DNA from: Desulfamplus sp. | GTDB lineage: Bacteria > Desulfobacterota > Desulfobacteria > Desulfobacterales > Desulfobacteraceae | NCBI GenBank assembly: GCA_015232935.1 | Contig: JADFYT010000174.1 | Coordinates: forward strand, 1-5,336 | Direction: 5' to 3' | Length of the DNA: 5,336 nucleotides | In this document: in pieces, positions 1 through 5,336 of the stretch | Layout: every line of letters starts with the position of its first letter | How positions within the stretch are numbered: the stretch's first letter is position 1 | Made by a program: the position numbers and the translations under genes | Notes under the pieces: model-generated | What the model saw: the letters and a program-made list of their open reading frames with translations, nothing else | Databases searched by the model: none | What the model was told of the DNA's origin: nothing

Positions 1-144
1 TCACACAAAATCTGATGAGAGAGATTTCAAAGAGCAACACGAACTGTCATATGCAAAAACCTAACCGGACAACACTGTCATCGAGTATAAAACCTGCCTT
101 TTTGACATTAAAATCAAAATACATTTTCAGGAGAAAGAATCATC

Positions 145-174
145 TTGAAACTTTATCCACTTTCATCATAGAAT
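145..174 (+). promoter_or_regulatory. Possible sigma-70-type promoter for the methyltransferase operon
   Basis: TTGAAA (145-150) and TAGAAT (169-174) each match five of six bases of the sigma-70 -35 and -10 consensus and are separated by 18 bases. Transcription would begin near 181, only a few bases before the ATG at 185, giving a nearly leaderless mRNA. That would fit the lack of a clear Shine-Dalgarno sequence directly before this ATG. The match is by eye in AT-rich DNA, where such hits are common, so it is only a candidate. Confidence 0.3.
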
Positions 175-184
175 CATATGCATT

Positions 185-961
185 ATGGGATATATATTTG
201 ATTTTAATGATTCCAGCCATTATGAGACCCGTTTTGAACGGATAAAAAACAGCTATGCCTTTGAACTTGAAATGGCATTGCTGCTTAAAATGGTTGAGCC
301 TGAAGAGGGCAGCAGGGTTCTGGATATAGGTTGTGGCACAGGAAGAAGCCTTGAGCCCCTTCTGAATCGCGGACTTTACCTGACCGGAGTTGACCCGTCT
401 CCTTACATGCTTGACATTGCAAAGGAGAGGCTCGGTGATAACGCGGATCTTCATCGTGCATTTGCAGAAGATCTTCCGTTTGAGGACAATACATTTAATC
501 ACGCCTTTTTTCTTGCCAGCCTTGAATTTACCGAAATGCCGGCCAAAGCTATTGAAGAGGCATGCAGAGTGGCAAAAGACAAGGTGTTTATCGGTGTACT
601 GAATAAATATGCTCCCCTGAATCTGATTCGTCGCGTCAAAGGCATTTTTATCAAAAACATACTTTCTCAAGCAAGATTTTTCAGCATACTGGAACTAAGA
701 CAGATAACTTTTGACATTTTAGGGGATGTGCCCGTTGCCTGGAAAACAACACTTCAATTTCCATTCAGCAACAGCAAAATAGCAAGATGGATTGAACAGT
801 ATCCCCTTGTTCAAAAGTCGCCATTTGGCACTGTCATAGGGATGACCATCATACCTGTACCCAGATTCAAGACAAGACATCTGCCCCTGAAGATAAAACA
901 GCCAGGCAGATACAGTCCGGTTACCGGCTTTGCCATGAACCACACCAAGGATGATCTGTAA
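185..961 (+). CDS. Class I SAM-dependent methyltransferase (Methyltransf_11 type)
   Basis: A 258-residue soluble methyltransferase. The SAM-binding Rossmann core is clear: motif I VLDIGCGTG at residues 45-53, the acidic residue ending strand beta-2 in GVD (D70), and the motif DLPFEDNTF at 96-104, typical of UbiE/Methyltransf_11 proteins. The N-terminus MGYIFDFND leads directly into the fold, which supports the ATG at 185; an in-frame TGA at 146-148 limits any extension. No good ribosome site lies at the usual distance; the AGGAG at 129-133 is too far upstream. The stop is 2 bases before amrS, so the two are probably co-transcribed and translationally coupled. Linkage to UbiA and UbiX homologues suggests a quinone ring or related aromatic substrate, but the substrate cannot be read from sequence. 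The C-terminal 100 residues are not a motif I recognise and may set substrate choice. The class is secure, the role inferred. Confidence 0.9.
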   Translation: MGYIFDFNDSSHYETRFERIKNSYAFELEMALLLKMVEPEEGSRVLDIGCGTGRSLEPLLNRGLYLTGVDPSPYMLDIAKERLGDNADLHRAFAEDLPFEDNTFNHAFFLASLEFTEMPAKAIEEACRVAKDKVFIGVLNKYAPLNLIRRVKGIFIKNILSQARFFSILELRQITFDILGDVPVAWKTTLQFPFSNSKIARWIEQYPLVQKSPFGTVIGMTIIPVPRFKTRHLPLKIKQPGRYSPVTGFAMNHTKDDL

Positions 962-963
962 AA

Positions 964-2016
964 ATGAAAACACTGATATATGACAAACTCAAAAACAACG
1001 GTGTAAAGTGCGGCATATGCAACCACTTCTGCGTAATTGATTCTGGCAAAAGAGGCATATGTCAGGTTCGAGAAAACAGGGACGGCGAACTTGTTTCCCT
1101 TGTCTATTCAAAAATCATTTCAAGAGCAATTGATCCTGTAGAAAAAAAGCCCATTTTTCATCTCTTGCCTGGCTCCACGTCCTACTCAATCGCAACAGAA
1201 GGCTGCAATCTCAAATGCTCTTTCTGCCAGAACAGTGAAATTTCCCAGATTTCCGAACATCACAGACAGGAAATACGGGGTATGGATATTGATCCTGAAA
1301 CACTGGTTGAACAGGCGATAAACTCCGGCTGTGCAAGCATATCCTGCACATATACAGAACCTACAGTCTATTTTGAGCTTGCCCTTGAAACCGCAAGGCT
1401 GGCACATGAAAAGGGGCTCTTGAATATCTTTGTGACAAATGGTTTTATGTCAGGCAAAATCATACAGATGGTCTCACCCTGTCTTGATGCTGCCAATGTA
1501 GATCTAAAGGCATTTAATGATGATTTTTACCGAAAGTTTTGCAAGGCACGCATTGAACCTGTCAAGGAGAATCTCGTTCTTATGAAATCTCTTGGTATTC
1601 TGGTAGAGATTACAACGCTCCTGATACCAGGTCTTAATGATGATCCGTCCGAAATAAAAAAAATGGCAGAATTTATAGCTTCGTCACTTGGAGTTGAAAC
1701 CCCTTGGCATATCAGCCGTTTCCACCCCTGTTATAAAATGACTGACAGGGCAAGTACACCCATATCTACTCTCAAGATGGCATTTGAGGCGGGAAAAGAA
1801 GCGGGATTGCGTTATGTATATATCGGCAATGCACCTGGTCTTGATTCTGAAAACACCTTCTGCCATGCCTGCAACAAGATGTTGATTCAGAGAATAGCCT
1901 ACAATATCAAAAACCATATGATCCCGGGCGGAAGATGTCCTGAATGCGGAACAAAGGCTTATGGTATCTTTGGACCTGGCCGAAAAGATGGATCAGGAAA
2001 ACATGGTATTTTTTAG
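964..2016 (+). CDS. amrS: AmmeMemoRadiSam-type radical SAM enzyme (AmrS-like, PflA-related)
   Basis: A 350-residue radical SAM protein. The [4Fe-4S] cluster motif CxxxCxxC is CNLKCSFC, with C81, C85 and C88. YTEPT at 130-134 resembles the conserved segment of PflA-like activating enzymes, and VDLKAF (179-184) and LIPGLND (220-226) continue the partial TIM barrel. An N-terminal cysteine-rich segment has C16, C19, C23 and C33 in the pattern CGIC...FC...GICQVRE, which I associate with the AmrS family. The C-terminus has two CxxC pairs (C300/C303, C325/C328) that may bind metal or a second cluster. The ATG lies 2 bases after the methyltransferase stop, with AAGGA at 947-951 (12 bases away) as a possible ribosome site inside that gene. 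The family is named for co-occurrence with AMMECR1 and Memo proteins; its reaction is not settled and neither partner is in this window. Family call good, substrate unknown. Confidence 0.88.
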   Translation: MKTLIYDKLKNNGVKCGICNHFCVIDSGKRGICQVRENRDGELVSLVYSKIISRAIDPVEKKPIFHLLPGSTSYSIATEGCNLKCSFCQNSEISQISEHHRQEIRGMDIDPETLVEQAINSGCASISCTYTEPTVYFELALETARLAHEKGLLNIFVTNGFMSGKIIQMVSPCLDAANVDLKAFNDDFYRKFCKARIEPVKENLVLMKSLGILVEITTLLIPGLNDDPSEIKKMAEFIASSLGVETPWHISRFHPCYKMTDRASTPISTLKMAFEAGKEAGLRYVYIGNAPGLDSENTFCHACNKMLIQRIAYNIKNHMIPGGRCPECGTKAYGIFGPGRKDGSGKHGIF

Positions 2017-2042
2017 GATATCAAACAACTTCAGATGGAATC

Positions 2043-2046
2043 AGGA
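2043..2046 (+). promoter_or_regulatory. Ribosome binding site choosing the prenyltransferase start
   Basis: AGGA lies 5 bases before the ATG at 2052. The frame is open further upstream to an ATG at 1944, but that start would overlap the end of amrS by 73 bases and add 36 tryptophan- and arginine-rich residues unlike the family. The site therefore favours 2052. The next downstream ATG at 2175 lacks a comparable site. Confidence 0.55.
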
Positions 2047-2051
2047 AAAAA

Positions 2052-3014
2052 ATGTTTTCAGATAAAAAAAGATTTTCATATATAGAAAAGAGATTATCCA
2101 ACCTGGGCAATACAGCAGCAAATTTGAGCAATACAGCAGCAAATTTAACTGACAGAGTCCATACATATGGCAAAATGATAAAATTCTCCCACACAATTTT
2201 TGCCCTGCCTTTTGCATTGTCTGCCGTGGTCATGGCATGGAGAGAGCATGATCCTGTAATATCAGATCTTGTCTGGATACTTGTCGCGATGGTTGGAGCA
2301 AGATCGGCCGCAATGGGTTTTAACCGCATCACCGATGCTGACATTGACGCAAAAAATCCACGAACCCTGATCAGAGAGATACCATCCGGACTTCTCACCA
2401 GAAAAGACGCGGCCATGTTTGTCGCGGGCTCTTGTACAATGTTTGTTTTTGCAGCGGCAATGCTTGGCAAGCTGTGCTTTATTCTCTCTTTGCCTGTCCT
2501 TTTTCTCCTTCTTTTCTACTCTGTAACCAAGCGATTCACAAAATACTGCCATATCTATCTTGGATTTGCCATATCCCTTGCACCTGCCGGTGCATGGATC
2601 GCGATTACAGGCTCTTTTTCCTTCTCTGCTCTGTTTCTGACCCTGGCTCTCATGACCTATATTGCAGGCTTTGATATTCTGTATGCCTGTCAGGATATTG
2701 ACTTTGACAGGGAGCACGGGCTTTTTTCCATGCCCGCAAAACTTGGTGCTGCAAAAGCGATGATCGTATCTTCCCTGCTTCATCTTTTTACCTTTATTTT
2801 TCTTGCCATAATGCATTTCACATTTGGGATGCATCCTGTATTTTTGATCTTTCTTTTGGCAATAGGGCTCCTTCTGATTGCAGAGCACCGGATAGTAAGG
2901 CCGGACAATTTAGAAAAAATAGACATCGCATTTTTCAACATCAACAGCCTTATTTCCGTTCTTCTGTTTTCAGGAGTTGTTGTGGAGGCATTTGTTAGGG
3001 CTGTGATTTCATAG
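2052..3014 (+). CDS. UbiA-family prenyltransferase (4-hydroxybenzoate polyprenyltransferase-like / MqnP-like)
   Basis: A 320-residue integral membrane prenyltransferase, expected to attach a polyprenyl chain from its diphosphate to an aromatic acid during quinone synthesis. Both Mg-diphosphate motifs are present: NxxxDxxxD at N91, D95, D99 within NRITDADIDAKNPRT, and DxxxD at D215/D219 within YACQDIDFDREHG. The family segments MIKFSHTIFALPFAL (42-56) and FSMPAKLG (225-232) are also clear. About eight to nine hydrophobic membrane segments follow residue 45. The start at 2052 gives a polar extension of about 40 residues before the usual family start; it contains a perfect-looking seven-residue repeat, NTAANLS/NTAANLT (20-33). 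Thirty-five bases separate it from amrS, consistent with one operon. Next to a UbiX homologue in a probable anaerobe, MqnP of the futalosine menaquinone route is the most likely role; ubiquinone UbiA or another aromatic acceptor is possible. Family secure, specific role inferred. Confidence 0.88.
   Translation: MFSDKKRFSYIEKRLSNLGNTAANLSNTAANLTDRVHTYGKMIKFSHTIFALPFALSAVVMAWREHDPVISDLVWILVAMVGARSAAMGFNRITDADIDAKNPRTLIREIPSGLLTRKDAAMFVAGSCTMFVFAAAMLGKLCFILSLPVLFLLLFYSVTKRFTKYCHIYLGFAISLAPAGAWIAITGSFSFSALFLTLALMTYIAGFDILYACQDIDFDREHGLFSMPAKLGAAKAMIVSSLLHLFTFIFLAIMHFTFGMHPVFLIFLLAIGLLLIAEHRIVRPDNLEKIDIAFFNINSLISVLLFSGVVVEAFVRAVIS
2107..2148 (+). repeat. Two-copy 21-base in-frame tandem repeat inside the prenyltransferase gene
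   Basis: Copies at 2107-2127 and 2128-2148 share the 19-base unit gcaatacagcagcaaattt and differ at only one of 21 positions. They encode NTAANLS and NTAANLT in the N-terminal extension. The near identity, including wobble positions, indicates a recent duplication. The period of seven residues would suit a helix, but two units are too few to claim a coiled coil. Confidence 0.9.
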
Positions 3015-3034
3015 CAGCCATTGTTTTGCATAAA

Positions 3035-3105
3035 AATGCCTTGCCATGAAAATGCATTCCGGTTTTCATGATTCGGGGTGGCTATGCAACGGCCACGAGC
3101 GTTTA
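3035..3105 (+). repeat. Left copy of an inverted repeat flanking ubiX
   Basis: This 71-base intergenic stretch matches the reverse complement of 3790-3860. By hand alignment I count 55 identical columns of 72, with one single-base gap in each copy. The core ttttcatgattcggggtg (3063-3080) is perfect over 18 bases, and the block AACGGCCA (3091-3098) is also shared. The conservation begins and ends at nearly equal distances in both copies, which suggests two copies of one discrete element and not chance similarity. It occupies nearly half of the gap between the prenyltransferase and ubiX. No transposase or target-site duplication is visible. Confidence 0.85.
3045..3070 (+). other. Stem-loop inside the left repeat copy
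   Basis: CATGAAAA (3045-3052) and TTTTCATG (3063-3070) are perfectly complementary over 8 base pairs around a 10-base loop. No T-run follows, as the next bases are attcgggg, so this does not look like an intrinsic terminator. The same arms appear in the right copy at 3824-3831 and 3842-3849 with one change. Read in the element's own orientation that change gives a G-U pair, so an RNA helix would be kept. Confidence 0.5.
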
Positions 3106-3161
3106 GTCAAAGGGAAGTTTTTAACATTATCGACATCAATACTGCCAATTTATTCCAAAAT

Positions 3162-3166
3162 GGAGA
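3162..3166 (+). promoter_or_regulatory. Ribosome binding site for ubiX TTG start
   Basis: GGAGA lies 11 bases before TTG at 3178. It is the only purine-rich ribosome-like site near the start of the ubiX reading frame and supports the non-ATG start. The spacing is slightly long. Confidence 0.5.
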
Positions 3167-3177
3167 ATCATACCTGA

Positions 3178-3792
3178 TTGAAAAACACAAAAAAATACAT
3201 TGTAGCGATCTGCGGAGCATCAGGATCAATTTATGGCATCAGATTGATAAAAGCCTTGCTGGAACGACCATGCCATGTAATTGTCATGATCTCGGATGGA
3301 GGGTTGAAGGTTCTGGAGCATGAAACCATATTCAATGCCCAGAGCAGCTTTCTCGATTTTCTTGTTCTGGAAGGGGCAAAACTTCACGATTCTGCAACCC
3401 TTGAGATTTTCAGCCAGCACGAAAGCTGTGCCGCCCCTGCGAGCGGATCATTCATACACAACGGGATGGCCATTTCACCCTGTTCCATGAAAACACTTGC
3501 CTCCATTGCTTCGGGAATGGCTGACAATCTTGTCACCCGCTCCGCTGATGTATGCCTCAAAGAGAGAAGGCCCCTGATACTTCTTCCCCGTGAGACCCCG
3601 TTAAGCCTGATTCACCTTGAAAACATGACAAGGGCATGCCAGGCAGGTGCTACCATAATGCCGCCCTGCCCATCATTCTATACATTTCCCTCAAACATTG
3701 AACAACTTTGCGATACCGTAGTAGCAAGAGTGCTGGATCATCTTGGTGTGGAACATGATCTTGTACCAAGGTGGAGTCATAAAGAGCAATAA
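3178..3792 (+). CDS. ubiX: UbiX-family flavin prenyltransferase
   Basis: A 204-residue flavoprotein of normal family length. UbiX enzymes join a dimethylallyl group to reduced FMN, making the prenyl-FMN cofactor used by UbiD-type decarboxylases. Visible hallmarks are the FMN-binding GASGS (13-17) right after the first strand, SPCSMKTLASIASG (100-113), K128 in LKERRP, RETPLS (138-143), Y168 in PSFYTFP and R184 near the end; these correspond to conserved or catalytic positions known in UbiX. The start is TTG at 3178, because the Rossmann strand KKYIVAICGASGS follows at once and there is no ATG where a start is needed. The gene sits 163 bases after the prenyltransferase and 72 bases before the tRNA nucleotidyltransferase, bracketed by inverted repeats, the right one overlapping its stop codon. 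It likely supplies a UbiD/MqnL-type decarboxylase of quinone synthesis located elsewhere. Archaeal or phenolic-acid-decarboxylase PadB-like partners are alternatives. Confidence 0.93.
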   Translation: MKNTKKYIVAICGASGSIYGIRLIKALLERPCHVIVMISDGGLKVLEHETIFNAQSSFLDFLVLEGAKLHDSATLEIFSQHESCAAPASGSFIHNGMAISPCSMKTLASIASGMADNLVTRSADVCLKERRPLILLPRETPLSLIHLENMTRACQAGATIMPPCPSFYTFPSNIEQLCDTVVARVLDHLGVEHDLVPRWSHKEQ

Positions 3793-3860
3793 ACCTTCAT
3801 GGCCGTTATAAGGCACCCCGAATCATGAAAATCAAAATGTGTTTTCACGGTAAGTACATT
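3790..3860 (-). repeat. Right copy of an inverted repeat flanking ubiX
   Basis: This is the reverse-oriented partner of 3035-3105, with the perfect core caccccgaatcatgaaaa at 3814-3831. It begins at the ubiX stop codon (TAA 3790-3792) and ends 4 bases before the next start codon at 3865, so it fills almost the whole intergenic gap. It contains the weaker version of the internal stem-loop. In a shared transcript the two copies could pair and enclose the ubiX coding region. Confidence 0.85.
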
Positions 3861-3864
3861 AATA

Positions 3865-5241
3865 ATGAGCAAACCTGCCAGGCAAAACAAAACTTTGTGT
3901 GATGAAAAAAACAAAAGCCTTTATATTGCCGGAAGACTAACCCAAAAAGGATTTAAAGCCTTGTTTGCCGGTGGTGCGGTACGGGATATGGTTATGGGAA
4001 AAGAGCCTGTTGATTTTGATATTGTGACCAATGCACGATACGAAGATATTCTCGGGATATTTTCAGAGGAAAAGGTTAAAAAGGTAGGAAAAACTTTTGC
4101 TGTCTGTGTGGTTAACGGAATCGAGGTGGCATCATGCCGATCAGGTTCATCCAGTGCATCCGGAACAGATTCTTCTTTTCCGGAATGCGATCTTGCAAAA
4201 AGGGATATCACAATCAACAGCATGGCCTTTGATCCCCTGTCTGACTCATTTATAGACCCTTTTGGCGGCAAACAGGACCTGAAAGACAGAATAATCAGGT
4301 TTACAGGAAACCCTGAAGAGAGAATAGCAGAAGACCCGTTAAGAATGGTCAGAGCGTGCAGATTTGCATCATTGCTAAGAGGAAGCCTTGCCCCTTCAAC
4401 CCTTGAGAGCATAATCAAACACCGAACCCTGATCGTTGATAATACCGCTCCTGAAAGAATCCGCCATGAGATCCTCAAAGCAATGAGCCATGCAAAACCA
4501 TCACTTTTTTTCAGGACACTCAAAGCTGCCGGGCTGCTTGAACTGATATTCCCATCCCTAAGCCGATGTGATGACCTGGATGGAGGCCCCCATCATGGAG
4601 AGACGGTACTCGAACATTGTCTCCTGTCAGGGGACGCCCTCTCTCCTGCAAAACCTGTTCTTCGCCTTGCAGGCTATCTTCATGATGCAGGCAAATACGA
4701 TGCGGCACAGATAAAAGATGGGCAGATTACATTCCCTGACCACGAAAAAATGGCTGGTGCTGTTATTGATGACCTGCAAAAACTGAGATTCAGCAGTGAA
4801 GAGATAAAGTTTATTGATGCTGTGATCAAGACCCACATGCGTCCACTTAAAGCTGACTCTACGCCCAAAGCTGCAAGAAGGCTTCTGGCCTTTCTTGAAA
4901 AGCATGATATTAAATGGCAAACCTTTATGCAGATGAGAATCGCTGACAAGGCTGCCAATCTGGCAAAACAGCCATACACCAGGTCAGATATCAGGCTCAG
5001 GGTTGACAAAATAAGGCAGGAGCTTGAAAACAACAAGATTAAAGGTGGTAATGTTGTGCTCTCTTTAAGGGATCTTGAAATTTCAGGGCACGATATCATG
5101 AAGCTCCTTAATATGTCTCCGTGCCCGGAAGTGGGTAAAATCATGAATCATCTGTTTGAGTGTGTCATTGACGAGCCATCCTTGAATAATATTGAAGCAT
5201 TAAAAAAGCTTGTTGTTCAATATGGGCGTGAAAATCACTAA
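3865..5241 (+). CDS. cca: tRNA nucleotidyltransferase / poly(A) polymerase family protein with HD domain (CCA-adding enzyme)
   Basis: A 458-residue cytoplasmic class II nucleotidyltransferase, expected to build or repair the 3' CCA end of tRNAs. The catalytic head shows GGAVRD (36-41), the metal-binding DxD at D50/D52 in VDFDIVTNA, the KRDITINSMAFDP segment (112-123), EDPLRMVRACRFA (156-168) that reads the incoming nucleotide, and PERIRHE (196-202). An HD domain follows, with H251, H273/D274 and H293 as likely metal ligands; in related enzymes it gives phosphohydrolase activity. The loop at 91-105 is serine-rich (RSGSSSASGTDSS), a likely flexible link. The ATG at 3865 has only a weak ribosome site (TAAG near 3851), and the right repeat ends just before it. 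Some bacteria split the work between CC-adding and A-adding enzymes, and poly(A) polymerase is closely related, so exact specificity cannot be read by eye. Confidence 0.9.
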   Translation: MSKPARQNKTLCDEKNKSLYIAGRLTQKGFKALFAGGAVRDMVMGKEPVDFDIVTNARYEDILGIFSEEKVKKVGKTFAVCVVNGIEVASCRSGSSSASGTDSSFPECDLAKRDITINSMAFDPLSDSFIDPFGGKQDLKDRIIRFTGNPEERIAEDPLRMVRACRFASLLRGSLAPSTLESIIKHRTLIVDNTAPERIRHEILKAMSHAKPSLFFRTLKAAGLLELIFPSLSRCDDLDGGPHHGETVLEHCLLSGDALSPAKPVLRLAGYLHDAGKYDAAQIKDGQITFPDHEKMAGAVIDDLQKLRFSSEEIKFIDAVIKTHMRPLKADSTPKAARRLLAFLEKHDIKWQTFMQMRIADKAANLAKQPYTRSDIRLRVDKIRQELENNKIKGGNVVLSLRDLEISGHDIMKLLNMSPCPEVGKIMNHLFECVIDEPSLNNIEALKKLVVQYGRENH

Positions 5242-5336
5242 AACCACTGACCATATTTTCCAACGCTAATGCAACAGGCCTGAAAAATGTCTGATCTATT
5301 GAAACAAGCAAATTAAAAAAAAGCAATTGGGTATTG
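5242..5336. other. Downstream intergenic end of window, nothing identified
   Basis: Ninety-five AT-rich bases follow the nucleotidyltransferase stop. I see no convincing terminator: the only short palindrome, CAGGCCTG near 5275-5282, has no T-run after it. A nine-codon frame starting at 5287 is too short to call. A TTGAAA at 5299-5304 could be a -35 element, but no good -10 follows within the window. Confidence 0.4.

Noticed and set aside
102..107. Perfect TTGACA as a promoter -35 box
   Set aside because: No acceptable -10 hexamer lies 16-18 bases downstream (the sequence there is ttttcag-like), so it is not called as a promoter.
15..245. Open frame of 76 codons at the start of the window
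   Set aside because: It overlaps the methyltransferase start in another frame, has no family-like motifs and has mixed composition typical of chance frames.
1944..2051. N-terminal extension of the prenyltransferase to ATG 1944
   Set aside because: It would overlap the conserved cysteine-rich C-terminus of amrS, has no supporting ribosome site that I can see and encodes residues unlike the family; ATG 2052 with AGGA fits better.
2262..2888. 208-codon reverse-strand frame opposite the prenyltransferase
   Set aside because: Lysine- and cysteine-rich translation is what the complement of a hydrophobic membrane protein gene gives; no motif, and the + strand frame is clearly real.
3045..3080. Intrinsic terminator after the prenyltransferase gene
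   Set aside because: The stem is AT-rich and is followed by attcgggg and not by a T-run; the bracket position is better explained by the inverted repeat.
3078..3323. 81-codon frame from GTG 3078 across the gap into ubiX
   Set aside because: It lies partly in the repeat and overlaps the strongly supported UbiX frame; the peptide shows no recognisable motif.
3921..4523. 200-codon reverse-strand frame opposite the nucleotidyltransferase gene
   Set aside because: It is the mirror of a gene with all its catalytic motifs in place on the + strand.
5287..5316. Nine-codon frame near the window end
   Set aside because: Too short, with no ribosome site and no conservation information.

Overview
The window carries five complete protein-coding genes, all on the + strand, in the order class I methyltransferase, AmrS-type radical SAM enzyme, UbiA-family prenyltransferase, UbiX-family flavin prenyltransferase, and tRNA nucleotidyltransferase with an HD domain. 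I see no rRNA, tRNA, CRISPR array, transposase or phage gene. Base composition is moderate and fairly even across the genes. The style of the proteins resembles anaerobic Desulfobacterota, perhaps Desulfobacterales, but that assignment is inference from remembered family patterns and not from a search.

Layout: positions 1-184 are a leader region without a convincing gene, containing a possible promoter close to the first start codon. Methyltransferase (185-961) and amrS (964-2016) are separated by 2 bases. The prenyltransferase (best start 2052, end 3014) follows after 35 bases, so these three look like one transcription unit. A 163-base gap precedes ubiX (3178-3792, TTG start) and a 72-base gap separates ubiX from the tRNA nucleotidyltransferase gene (3865-5241). 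The last 95 bases hold nothing I can identify.

How the genes fit together: a UbiA-like aromatic prenyltransferase, a UbiX enzyme that makes the prenyl-FMN cofactor for UbiD-type decarboxylases, and a SAM-dependent methyltransferase are the late-step toolkit of quinone synthesis. In anaerobes of this kind the likely product is menaquinone by the futalosine route (MqnP-like prenylation, UbiD/UbiX-type decarboxylation, methylation). The partner UbiD is not in the window. The radical SAM enzyme belongs to the family named after AMMECR1-Memo-radical SAM clusters, but neither partner is present here. The tRNA nucleotidyltransferase is a housekeeping gene and probably unrelated in function.

The most unusual structure is a pair of about 71-base, oppositely oriented repeats that bracket ubiX (3035-3105 and 3790-3860). 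They share an 18-base perfect core and an internal stem-loop, and the second copy overlaps the ubiX stop codon. They look like copies of a small dispersed intergenic element. A second oddity is an in-frame 21-base tandem duplication in the N-terminal extension of the prenyltransferase. I found no convincing evidence of a wholly new system in this window.
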